Under the pieces are notes generated by a model that had not been told where the DNA came from, searched no databases, and was given only the letters and a program-made list of their open reading frames with translations. The position numbers and the translations under genes were made by a program. From contig JAVHNS010000008.1 of NCBI GenBank assembly GCA_036872755.1, positions 868,001-932,000 of the forward strand: DNA of 64,000 nt. Direction: 5' to 3'. This document shows, one piece after another, positions 24,803 to 35,901 of this stretch. The stretch comes from Orbilia blumenaviensis. Taxonomy: Eukaryota; Ascomycota; Orbiliomycetes; Orbiliales; Orbiliaceae. Numbering within the stretch: the first letter of the stretch is position 1; each line of letters opens with the position of its first letter.

Positions 24803-27800
24803 TTAACCACCTTTAACCTCCCCCGCATCCACAGGAACTCCGTCCCCACCATCACCAGCAACGCCCTCGCTCTTCCTCCCATTCCCAAGATCTCTACAAA
24901 GCGCCTGCATCCACTCCATTCTATCCTCTCTAACATACACCAAAAAGTACGGTCCACCATCCATACCGCTGTCTTTGTTCTTCCCTCTAAATATCTCTTC
25001 CTCGTCAACGGCCTTAGAGACGGTTGTGTCGTTGTAGTTTCGCCAGATCTTGTTGTAGTGGTCGTAGATATAGATCCAGTAGTGACCGAAGTTGGCGGAG
25101 CCTGTAAATTATCAAGAAAGAAAGATGCGGTAAGCGTATGTTTAGATAAGCTATTGTAGATTGGAGAAGGGGCGAGCTTACCTCTATGCATGAAAATCGA
25201 ATGAATGCGGTATCCGTACTTCCTGAGATCAGTAAACTGCTGGTTCAAACTGCCCTGGAGCTCCTTGATCCTGTCATTGATATCTACCCCACACATTATA
25301 ATTAGCACTTATCCAACTTTTTTTTTAAAAAAAAAAAAAAAAAAAAAAACCAAAAGAAACAAAGGGAAAAAATGGAAAAGGAAAAAACTCACAATTCATC
25401 TCGGCCTTAATCCTCTCCTTATTATCTTCCAACTCAACCAACAACCCCGAAGGAACAACAATCATATCCTCATCCTCATCCCCGAGAATATTATTCAACT
25501 CATCCAAATACATCTTCGTAGCATCCAACGCCTCCGAAAGCTTCAACCCTTCAACCTCAACCTCCAGCTCCGCCTTTCTCTTCTCCAACTTCTCCAGCTC
25601 CGCTTTCCATTTCCAACTCTGCTCTCTCCTAGCCATCAACCCTTTATCATCCCCATCAGCCATATATCTATCCAAAAATATCCTCTCCCCGAACGCTAAC
25701 GGCGCATTGCTTTTATAACTCGACTTCGTGACCCGGTTGAACTGCACTCGTTGGATCTGGATCTGTAAAATGGACGGTAGCGCTGTAATCGATAAATACC
25801 GTCTCGCAAGCTTCTTCTCCAGCTCAACAACACTAGCATCGAAATGTCCATCCATAGCAGTGTAAATATCCCGCCCAACAGACCCAACATCAATCATTAG
25901 ATTTGCAAATCTCTCCTCTTTATGCCTCGTCTCAGCCGGTGACGAAAACTCCAGCGTCTGTCGAGTCTTCCCATAAAACAACGTCTTGATAATGTCCAAC
26001 TGCTCTCCATCAGGCTCGCTTCCTTCTCCCTTCAATGCCGCTTCAAGCTGAAACATCACATTCTCAATACACTCCGTGACGTCTTGCTGTCTTCCAAACT
26101 CAAACGACTGCGATGCAGGAGCAGGAGCAGCGACAGCAGCCTTCTCCTTCGGCCTTGGTGGAACCGGTGGTGGACGCTCAGGCATAGGTGGAAGAACCTT
26201 CATCCCATCTTTCCCAGCAACCGTCGGTGCATCATCCATAACCTCATCATCCCCTTCCCTCTGCAACAACGGAACCGTGCTATCATTATCATCATCATCA
26301 AGATTCATCATATCTAATGTCGGAATACCCCTGGCTGATTTCGGCGTAGGAGCATGTATCTCAGGCCCGGCAGGAGTTTCAGCATCAACCATCTTTTCTT
26401 TACCCTTCACATCCCCTCCCCCAGGAACTTTAGCATCCGATTGACCCTCAACTACTATGTATCCCTGGTCTTCGTATGCAGGAGGCTCCTGATTATCCCC
26501 CACAAGGGTAATATCGCTTGCCTGATCATCGGCATTTGTAACCCTGAGTAGTGGCGGTGCTGGTTTCTCATCAATATCCATTGAAAACGGTAGTGCTTCT
26601 TCATCTTCGAATACGGTTCCAGGCGGTAGCATGGGTCCGATGAACCCTGCTGGCCGTTCGTCTTCAAAAGCGACAGATCGCTTGCGTGCAGATGTCTCGT
26701 GGTTGTGACTATTCAACGCGAGTTCTGAAATTTCTTTCTCGGGTCTGACGTAGGTTTGTTTGCTGGTTACCATTTCGCGGAAGAGATCTTTGAGGTGGTG
26801 GGTTACTAGCCATGCATGATACATATGTTAGCACTCCAAAATCCTTCAAGGAGAAGAAGATAAGTAAAAGGAAAAGGAAAGGAACGGTATAAATACGTTT
26901 CTTAGCCCGCTCAATCTCGCTAGTAGTAACCTTCCTGCCACCGACTTGTTTCCTCTGCAATAGCTCCTCAGAAACTTCATCTTCCTCATGGTTGTCGAAG
27001 TCAAGAATAACGTCTCTGAGCGGCTTGATGGTGAAGTAATATTGCAACAAACTGTTGAGGTAACATGTGTTGCCCGTATTCTCCAACCCAACCGGCCAGT
27101 CCGACATTCCGTCCGTGAATAGGATCTTGCTACCGGTCTTGATGTAGTGCCTATAAATAGAGGCAAAAGAAAAAACTATTTAGTATGATGGACTTTAACT
27201 GGGAGCGATGCTGGAGAGAAAGGGAAACTAGTCGTGGGTGGTTGTAAAAGATGTGATGGGTGATGGAGATGATGGAGAAGAGAAGGGAAGGGTACTGACT
27301 CCAAAGGTCGACTCTGCCGCTTGCTAGCAATAACCTTCAAGGCACTCTTCAATGTTTTCTGATTATTTTGATCTACCATGCTCTATTATGACGGGAAAAA
27401 AATGAATTAGCATTATTAGTATTACCGTTGTTGTTGTTGTCGCGATGCACCAGATCGATATGGAGATCATACCTCGTAGTACTGGACGATGGTATCATCG
27501 GACATCTGCCCGTTGACACGGAGACGCATAAGAGCAGTCTCGTAGTCCATCAGCTCCAGACCTTGATCGTAAGCGTCGCACATTGATTGTAATTTGTGGT
27601 TTTTGCGGTTATCGGCGATGACTCGTAAGGCTGTCCAGAGGTTGTTCGCGTCGTTGGGGTTTTCGTTGAGCTATACCAAAAGATAAGAGTAAGTAACAGA
27701 AAACACATCTTATTAATTCCCAATCCCTTCATATAGAGGACTATTAAGATGGAAAAGAGGGGGTATTTTAGAAAATAAAAACGAACCTGGAAGTGGAAGA

Positions 27801-28516
27801 TGCTCGCTACGAAGTCAGCATCAACATCAGACCCAACTCCTAACCCAAGTTTACTATAAGCCTGCTGTAAATCCATTGTAACCTTCTTCGAAACATTAAC
27901 GATAGTTTCATTCTTCAACGACTTCCCAATCGTCATCAAAGCCTCTCTCAATGCCACCTCCTGTCTGGGCGCGTCACTCAGCCTTGCATGAAAGCAACCA
28001 ATTATGAAATTCTCGTTATTGAACTCTGTAGTGATGCCCAACTGGTGATAAGCATTTTTGACATCGGATGCTGAGAATTCGCCCTGAGAGCGGAGGGTTA
28101 CGACTTGTAGCTGAAGCTCTTCACTCTGACGGCCACTAGCCAAGTCACTGATACAGTCGAAGTAAAATGGTGCATTTGCCGGGTCGCATTCCTTCTGGCG
28201 TTTGTAGGCCCAGAACAAGAGGTCGTCTGAGAAGTCGGCTTGAGCACCGAGGCAGGTGTACATCCTGCAGCATTTAAGTCAATATATGTCATATTGAAAC
28301 AATTGTATATAGGAGACTTACGGGTGTTCTGGTAGGCTCGGGTCATTAACCACACGCCTCGAAGATGTAGGGTCTAAAAATTGTTAGGACCAGTATCAAA
28401 ATCCGATAGGAATGGGACGGGCACTCACAGATACTAGCCCCTAGCAGCTTCTTCAGGTCACCCTCTACTCTAACTGGCTGAAAGAAGCTCGAGTCGACTA
28501 CACGATCCGTCAGTAT

Positions 28517-28554
<38 letters not shown>

Positions 28555-29531
28555 GCACCACTTCCCCAATCTACAGTTGAAGGTAAGAAATACTTACTAT
28601 CATTCTGCGCTATCAAAATATTCAACTCAGCATCCCAATCATCCAAAACCCTCGCCATCTCATCCTGCAACGGCACGCCATTCCCAGGCTCCTCAGGCAA
28701 AACCGGCGGCACCAACCCTTCCTCATCCATCACAAATCCCAAAATCGCCATTATCTCATAACACTCATCCCCCAACTGCGTCAAAAACCTCGGATTCAAC
28801 CTCGGAATATTCTTCCTCTCCTTCCTAGCCGTAACCCCCCCGATCACAGCCCTCACAGTCTTCAAAACCATAGCAGGGGTCGGAACAGCTCTGCTAGCGG
28901 GCTTCTTGTCGCCTTCACCACTGGTTTCGATAAATAACTCCGGATGCTTCTCCAAAGCGGCCTTATTCCTATTCCAGAGAATCTTCGGATCCGTAAGCAG
29001 CGTACGAAAGCGGTTTATAATCCTTCGGTTCTTGAAAGTCACGGATACACTCGTTTTACACCCGGGGTTCGTACAGTCGAAATGCCGAACATCAGGTTCT
29101 CCGGACGTCTCCTCTTTCTTATCCTTATCGATAAACGGCCCAGAACGAATGGGATCATAGCGAAAATGGTGTAAATGGTTCGTAACAGTAGGGCAGACGG
29201 ACGATAATTCCATACTATCGGCGTATCGAAGACATACTTCAACATGCTGAAGACAGTCTTGGCAGATAGCTGCGATAATGTGGGTAGTTGAAGCTTCTAT
29301 GGGGTAGGATCGCGGGGTGCTCTGCTCGCGTTTGAGGATGAAACGGTGGGTATGGCCGCTGCGGAGGTAGAGCTTTTGAGGGTCGCTGTCGTTCTGAGGG
29401 GGGAAGGAGGAGAGGACGTTGATGCCGGAGTTGTAGGGGTTGTAGGTTGTGATGTCGGTGAAAAGACGTGGGGAGGTTTTTCCGGGCCCTTGACGGGGAG
29501 GGCCGGTGGAGGGGGCGGTGTCCACCAGCAT
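24803..29531 (-). CDS. Ubiquitin carboxyl-terminal hydrolase of the Ubp2 type
   Basis: Large deubiquitinating cysteine protease of 1,293 residues, close to yeast Ubp2, which trims K63-linked chains and opposes Rsp5. Ten minus-strand exons: 29531-28598, 28497-28429, 28373-28322, 28264-27787, 27670-27473, 27382-27300, 27150-26897, 26805-25393, 25283-25182 and 25101-24803. Phases agree throughout. The long N-terminal region is the Ubp2-specific part (CQDCLQHVEVCL, FDCTNPGCKTSV). The Cys box is GLENTGNTCYLNSLLQ and the His box NFGHYWIYIYDH in the last exon. Between them lie a long acidic, disordered insert (about 26100-26600) and an ERRY/coiled-coil segment. Two introns contain long homopolymers. 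Bsd2, an Rsp5 adaptor type, is encoded at 52.8 kb. Confidence 0.88.
28518..28550. repeat. A33 homopolymer inside the first Ubp2 intron
   Basis: Thirty-three consecutive A (T on the coding strand), between the donor at 28597 and the acceptor after 28498. A second run (22 A, 25328-25349) sits in the eighth intron. Confidence 0.9.
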
Positions 29532-31020
29532 TTGGAGGGGAATTTCGGGGTCTGATTGATTGAAGAAAAGGGATCGTGAAAGCTAGTATGGAGATGCTAT
29601 AGTGATGTGATGATAATGATAATAACGGCCGTAGAGATAGTGATGGATGATGATGATGGTGATGATGTTGATGAACGTGATGAAGGCGGTGGTGGATGGG
29701 AGGTCGTGATGTCGTCAAGCGCCGAGGTATGGAACCAGGTACCTAACTCAAGCTACGTCGACGCAGCTGCAACCGAAAGAGCAAAAAACAGAGAACGTCA
29801 GCTGAGACTTAGAAAGTAGAGCTGACCAACAATAAATACCTAATCCTTATACTACAGCAAAACCCTGAGCAGCTTCCAAGATCTTTATTCTCTGATCCAG
29901 TACGGTGGATTTACTTGAAGGTAAGTAAGCAGTAAGCTCTGTTGCAAGGCTGTTGTTGGTCCCCCGGAGCTGACTGGGCAGGATTTAGAGCCCGGATGTA
30001 TTTTCGAGATCTGGGTCTATGTGGAGTAGTAATAGTAATATAATACAATGATAAACGTACTTATGCAAAAAAGGAGAGTTATAAAAAATGATATGAACAG
30101 TACCGAGAAGTAAGTAAGAAACCAAGTAAAGAAGAGAAGGAGAGAAGGAAGCAGTGGAGATAATTTAGCCCAAGAAGACCTACGTGCTGGATGGGATGAC
30201 GAGGCTCGTTACGTTTCGCGGCTCTGTGGCGGGACAGAGCTACCGAGCAAAGCTGCGTAACACATTCCGGCCGGGCCAGAGCTAGGTATTTACGCCACAG
30301 CATTCCAGCATCCATGCCAGTACTCTAAGTAATCAATTCATTTGCAGTCATTGGCCTAAATAGATACCTAATGTGTATAGGGGAATCAGTCACCTAATAC
30401 CAAACGCAAGCATATTAGTGCCAATTGGATCCTTTTTCTTCCTAATACCTACCTAATCACTCAGTATTCAGTACTACCTAGGTAGTTATCCAGTACCTTA
30501 TAGCGAACCGCCTTCAAGCTTATCGATAAAAAGAAAGCCCACCACCAGCAATTAACCCAAGCAACCAAGCAGGCAGGCAAACAAACTTACCCAATCCCCC
30601 CCAAAAAAGAAAGTGTTGTCGCGTTGCCACCACCCAGCCCGACCCAACACCCAAGCGAGCCAATCACCATCGATCCAAATGTCCGTCCAATCGAAACCTC
30701 TCTCCAAATAATACCTACCAGCAGCGAATAACCATTTTAACATGTAAAATCCGCCGAGGGACCTGACTTCACCTCCACCCGAGCCCGCTCCGACCAGGCC
30801 CAGACCACACCAGACCACACAATACAATACAATACCATTGAATCGACACCGCCCTCGTACTCCAAACCGACAATCCAACCCAATCGATGCCCACAATCCC
30901 GTCATAATCCCCTCCCTCCTCCTCCTCCTCCCGCTCTCAATCGGCGCCGTCATAGTCGCTCTACAACCACAACCACCACCACTACTCCATCACCCTCGAC
31001 GGAAGTAAAGAAAGGAAACA
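29532..31020. other. Bidirectional promoter region between UBP2-type gene and nuo21.3
   Basis: The two genes diverge. The region has GATGATGATG-like tracts near 29600-29680 and CTACCTAGGTAG-like short palindromes near 30475. A C/A-rich leader precedes 31021. No gene is supported. Confidence 0.5.
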
Positions 31021-31927
31021 ATGCCAGACTCAACAACCTACCACCCGCGAGATGCCATCGCCAGCACCACAAACGCCGTCCTACTAAACGGAGCAGCCGG
31101 CGTCCTCATCTCCGGGGTTCAAAACACGTTGGCGAAGGAGAACCGTGGGTTGCTTGGACTATTCACAAAAACGGGGGGGACGATCGCTACGTTTGGTTAG
31201 ATACTTCCCGCTCTCTCTTTCTCTCTTTATATACATTCGATTGCTAGGGGAAGAAGGATTAGATAAAGACGATGAGATATAAAAAATACTAATTGATACA
31301 AAACAAAAAAACAGCTGCGGTCGGCGGAACCTACGCCTTCATCAAAGACGCCTCCGCCAACCTACGAGAGACAGATGACCCATGGAACGCCGCGCTCGGC
31401 GGCTTCTTCGGCGGTGCCATTCTCGGTGTCAGAAGTGCGTCACCCCCCTCACTCAAAAAACAGAATACAATAAAGAAAGAACTATATATATTAATTACGT
31501 ATTATTACAGCGGGCCGAATCCCCTACGTCCTCGGCTTCGGCGCCGGCCTAGCAACCCTCGTCGCCGCTTTCGACGCCGGCGGAAACCACTGGAGAGGTT
31601 ACAAATGGCGTGAAGGGTATGTAGACGACGTTGCGCGACGAGAAAGCATTAGATCGACGAGAAGGCGGCCGTATGAGGAGACAATCGAGGAGATCGGTGA
31701 AGGGCGAGGTAAGCCATTAAATTTTTTATATCCACTCTATAAATCCCGAAAAAAGATATTATATATACATATATATAAAAGGGATGGTATTAATGGCTAA
31801 TGACTAACGATGATGGGGGTGAATAGGTATCAAGGGCCCCGACTACGCTGAGCGGAGAGCGGCTAGGCTGAAGGAGAAGTATGGCATCGAAGTGCCGTTG
31901 GAGCATGAGAGGCCGTATGCGCACTAG
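31021..31927 (+). CDS. nuo21.3: NADH:ubiquinone oxidoreductase 21.3 kDa subunit (NDUFA11 family)
   Basis: Accessory membrane-arm subunit of mitochondrial complex I, related to Tim17/22/23 proteins. Exons 31021-31195, 31315-31434, 31511-31708 and 31827-31927. The N terminus MPDSTTYHPRDAI lacks a cleavable presequence, as in this family. Gly-rich Tim17-like helices follow: NGAAGVLISGVQNTL, FAAVGGTYAFIKD, NAALGGFFGGAILGVR and GRIPYVLGFGAGLATLVAA. The soluble C-terminal tail ends GIEVPLEHERPYAH, a conserved signature of the fungal subunit. All splice phases agree. A gene for a complex III assembly factor lies 1.8 kb downstream, but nothing shows co-regulation. Confidence 0.88.
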
Positions 31928-32401
31928 ATGGAGAATATCGGGCATATACATACTAAAGTAAATAGGGAAAATCCCGTCGGTTGGATCGCATTGTGGTTTT
32001 ATGACTGTGTGGGGTTTTTGTATATATATTTTTTTGAGTGTTTTTGTGAAAAAAGACAAGCGGTTATTTTTTTTCTGAATATATAAACCTTTCTTCTTAT
32101 ATTATATTATACTATCTACTTTATATCGTGGGAGTAGTTGAGGGGTTAAGTGATATGTGGATGCTGTGTTATGAATTTATGGAGTGATAAGCTTAGAATT
32201 AATAGGACAAGCCAAAAAACCAACCCAAGAACGCGCCTTCTCCTCCTAGTTTCTAGGCTACCACACTAACATCCACCCTCCATAAACCACCACAATATAA
32301 ATATCACCACCAACAACAGCCCAATACCAAAACCTCCCCAAAGCATAGAGAACCCGAAGAACAAAAATAAAAAATAAAAGAAAAAGGAGGGAAAGAAAAA
32401 G
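31928..32401. other. Intergenic, no gene seen
   Basis: The T-rich 3' UTR of nuo21.3 followed by the A/C-rich leader of the tubulin cofactor C gene. Confidence 0.5.
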
Positions 32402-33507
32402 ATGGACGAACAACCAACAGACCCCAAACCAGCCTTCCACCTCCAGTTCACTACAGCAATCCAATCCCTCACCGACCAAATCACGACCCTCCCCAATCTA
32501 CGCACCGGCTCTTCGCAGCAACAAGACCTGATCTCAGCTATACTCTCCAAGATCAGCGCGCTGACACACGATCTCAAAGATGCGGCGAATTATCTGCCGG
32601 GGTACGATCAGAGGATTTATTCTGAGGTATTTCCCTTTTACAAAATTATTTTTTATGAATTATGTTTGGGGGGGAGTTAGCATGTTAATTTGGAGATAAT
32701 AAACAGCAACTGAAAGCGACGACAGACGCACTGAACACCGCCCGAAAGGCATCGGCGCCGCGGACAAAGTTCGCGTTTAAGGCCAGGGCGCGCGGTGATG
32801 CTTCCTCCTCGTCCTCCTCTTCTTCCACAATAACTACTCCTACACCACCACCACCAGCAACAGCATCTACCCCAAAACAACCATCCACCACAACAACCGC
32901 AACCACAACCACCCTCTCAAACCTAACCTCAACCCGCACACACACCCCACCCGCAACCACCGACTCCACAATCCTCTCCCTCTCAAACCTAACCTCCTGC
33001 ATCATCACCCCCCAATCCCAATCCCAATCCCCACAAACAAACAACAACAACAACAACAACCCCTTCACAACCGCAACCATAACCTCCATCACCACCTCCA
33101 TCCTCATCATCCTCCCCCAAATCTCCGGCCCAACCCACCTCACAAACCTCACCTCCTCAATCCTCGTCATCTCATGCCACCAATTCAGACTCCACGACAG
33201 CAAAAACCTGGATATATACCTAAGCTGCAGGGGCAGGCCGATTATTGAACGCTGTTCTAATATCAGAGTCGCGAGGATACCTGAGAGGTGGGCTCATTTA
33301 AGGGTTGATGCTGATGGAGCCGGGGGGGAGGATAGGTGGGATCAGGTTGATGATTTTAATTGGTTGAAGGAGGGGAGGAGGTCGCCGAATTGGAGGGTGA
33401 TGGAGGAGGGGGAGGGGGTGGATGAGGAGGGGTGGGGGAGGGTATTGGAGGGGGTAGGTGGGGTGGAGGATGAGGATTTGAGGAGGAAGTTGCTGCCGGG
33501 GTTATAG
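32402..33507 (+). CDS. Tubulin-folding cofactor C (TBCC/Cin2)
   Basis: Cofactor C stimulates GTP hydrolysis by beta-tubulin in the tubulin chaperone supercomplex. Two exons (32402-32626 and 32707-33507) give 341 residues. The N-terminal TBCC helical domain includes the conserved FHLQFTTAIQSL, LPGYDQRIYSE and LKATTDALNTARKA, followed by a Ser/Thr/Pro-rich linker. The C-terminal C-CAP beta-helix has SSILVISCHQFRLHDSKN, YLSCRGRPIIERCSNIRVA and DDFNWLKE. The linker has an N-repeat and long TTTT/ATTTT-like tracts encoded by C/A-rich DNA. The junction is in phase 0. The Arg residues in the HQFRLH region are candidates for the catalytic arginine finger (family knowledge). Confidence 0.85.
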
Positions 33508-33706
33508 TGGTTTTGGGGTAGTAGATAATGATGTGATGATGACGTAGACGACGATAATGTAATGATAATAATGTACACAGGATATAATATAATATAGATA
33601 TATACAAATCAAGATGATAGTAGTAGTAGCGGTCACGAGACTAAGCAGCAGTGTAGTCTCAGGGCAACTGTCGAGTTTGATGATAGTAGTAGTAGTAGCA
33701 GAGGCT

Positions 33707-34323
33707 TCAGTGCTCCCACCGGATAAACCCCTTCCAGCTGTTAAGGTACGCGGTCAGCCAGTTCCGCTTGGGCGCCTGGTCCAGCTCCGCGATCAGACGT
33801 TTATAATACTCCGGATCAAACCCCGGTTCCGCCAGCTTCTTTACCGGATACTAATCAATTCACATAACCCAATCTCCCAATTAGCACAAAAATACATAAT
33901 AATTATAAAATATATATATATATATATATAAAAAAAATTAAAAAAGAGAGAGTGTGTGAGAAAAAGAGGCAACCTACCTTCTTCTGATACCGATTCCCAA
34001 TAAGTCCCTTGATAACCCCCCACTGCTTCTCAGCATCCGGGAGGGGATAGTCCTTGTAGACCATGATCGGTGGCGGGAGCCCATCTTCGATCTTGGGACG
34101 GTACGGCTCCGGCGGGGTAGCGGCGCCGAAGTCAGATTCCAGACGGGAGGCGAGGAAGGCTGGGAAGTTGACGTCCGGGCGGAGGATGTCCTTCGGCCAT
34201 TGGGAGACGAGGGGGGTGAAGAACACCTTCGACTATTTATATTACATTATATTATTAGTATCTTTGGTGGATATGTTTTTTGGGAGGGGAGTTTATGGGA
34301 CTTACGGCGGCGCGGCGGGACAT
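33707..34323 (-). CDS. Cbp6/UQCC2-like complex III assembly factor
   Basis: Small mitochondrial protein of 138 residues. Minus-strand exons: 34323-34306 (only MSRRAA), 34232-33978 and 33850-33707. An N-terminal helix (FFTPLVSQWPKDILRP) matches the WPxD segment of UQCC2/Cbp6. The C-terminal part (NRYQKKYPVKKLAEPG, FDPEYYKRLIAELDQAP, LTAYLNSW) lines up with the C terminus of yeast Cbp6, where NKFRNYY and GNPQYYQRLI occupy the same positions. Cbp6 works with Cbp3 at mitoribosomes to promote cytochrome b synthesis and assembly. The first exon is 18 nt. The second intron contains a (TA)n tract. Confidence 0.7.
33911..33930. repeat. (TA)10 microsatellite in a Cbp6-like gene intron
   Basis: Ten TA units within the second intron of the minus-strand gene. 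Confidence 0.85.
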
Positions 34324-35901
34324 GTTGTTATGAAGGTGGCATGGCAGGGCAGGTTGTCGAGATTGAATATAAAAAAAAAGGTTTCTTGAAATCGGAATTG
34401 GGATCGATGCTAGTGGTTTAGTTGAGAAAAGAAAAAGGCGTTGCTTATTTTCGGTCTTGGCAACACATTTTATATCACATTCGGATTCGGTATCAAAAAG
34501 GAATCTCGTCAGTTTGACAAGCTGCAAATGCCCATTTATAGCTTTAAGGTTGGATCAGATCAAGAAAAGAGAAAAAGAAAAAAAAAAAGAAGAAAAAAAA
34601 AAGCAATTCGTCTTTCCTTCTTTTCGATTACTATACCGGTTATGGCATGCGTACATACTAACCGGTATAAACCAGTACGCTGCAGTTGGCCGGTAAAAAA
34701 AAAAGGTATTGATAGGAATATCGTCGATATGGGAGGGCAGATGATGCTAGTAACATAGAGTAATATACTTTTTAATATCAATCTCACGTAGATAATGTTG
34801 GAGATGTGAAACGGGGGGGAAAGTCAGATATAGAGTTTGTTTTCTCTGAGTGTTACAAGTCCGCCTTCACTTCATAATGGTTCGATTGTGTACTGACTTA
34901 TTTACTTATCTACAAACTCAGATCCTAAGATTCTGTTTCCAGCCAAGTGGTATTGTTTCCGATATCTCCCTCGCGCCCTGTCTTCTATTGCAAAATGTCT
35001 GCTTGTGATATTTCAATCTATAATCTGTGGGATATAAACATATTTACATTTAATTATATATACTTATTTAAGTGCCTAGGGAGGAGGGGACTGGTATCGG
35101 TATATACTACAGCTGGTTCAGAGAGCCCTGCACACCCCCTGCCCGATAGGACCACCACTAAGCCAGATTTGTGAGAAACCCGTGCAAACATAAAGCCCGA
35201 ACATAAATGATATTGCTTAAGGACAATAAATTAATTTATCCATATAAAATAAATTAAATAGTCAAACAACAGTAGTGTCTATAGTTAACTTCAGCTTTAG
35301 AATCACTTATCAACAAGAGTTATCAACAATATTTATGAAATTAAGCTTGTAGGAACGGTTACGGCTGGAAGCGTGTTACAACGGTTGCAGAGTAATTCTT
35401 GAGAACGATTATAAATTGAGAGACAAGCACAATACTAAGATACTTTAGATAATTCCTATAATTCAGGATTTCTGGAGTAACTAGGTGTAACAATGTAATT
35501 TCAGGAGTTAATTGCAAATTTTATTTTGATAGAAAAGAAGAATTCCGATATGACAGAAAGCTTGGCAATTTTTTTGTTAAGTGAAACCCCGATACAACAG
35601 AAAACAGAGTAGGGAATGACGGTTAGAGAATTAAATGCTGGTGCAAAAGCTGTACTTGGTGAAGCTGCTAAAAATGCTGCTATGTTGGATAAGCTAAGAA
35701 CAAAACTTGCTTAAACACAATTAACATCTATACAGGAGATAAAAGCAATCTAACTAACTGCCATAAACTATTAAATTCAATACTAATCAGGATTGTAAGC
35801 AACTTGAACTATGAATAATTCAGAAAACCGCAACAGGGCTTACGGTACCTTCTGGAGAAAACCGATCGCAGATCCGGTGAATATATGGACACCGTTAGTT
35901 T
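34324..35901. other. Intergenic, AT-rich, with possible transposon remnant
   Basis: Holds the promoter of the Cbp6-like gene. An 11-bp perfect inverted repeat (TATACCGGTTA, 34632-34642, with 34659-34669) forms a 16-nt-loop hairpin. AT-rich sequence follows up to the 3' end of the NLR gene. A repeated motif and a 32-codon ORF near 35545-35714 are described separately. Confidence 0.5.
35545..35714 (+). other. Possible pogo/Fot1-like terminal remnant with a 32-codon ORF
   Basis: CCGATATGACAGAAAG (35545) and CCGATACAACAGAAAA (35589) are near-identical direct repeats separated by a T-rich segment containing GCTTGGCAATTT. This kind of sequence reminds me of pogo/Fot1-family transposon ends. An ORF from 35616 to 35714 begins MTVRELNAGAKAV and ends DKLRTKLA. 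I recognise no family for it, and a matching opposite end was not found. Confidence 0.25.
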
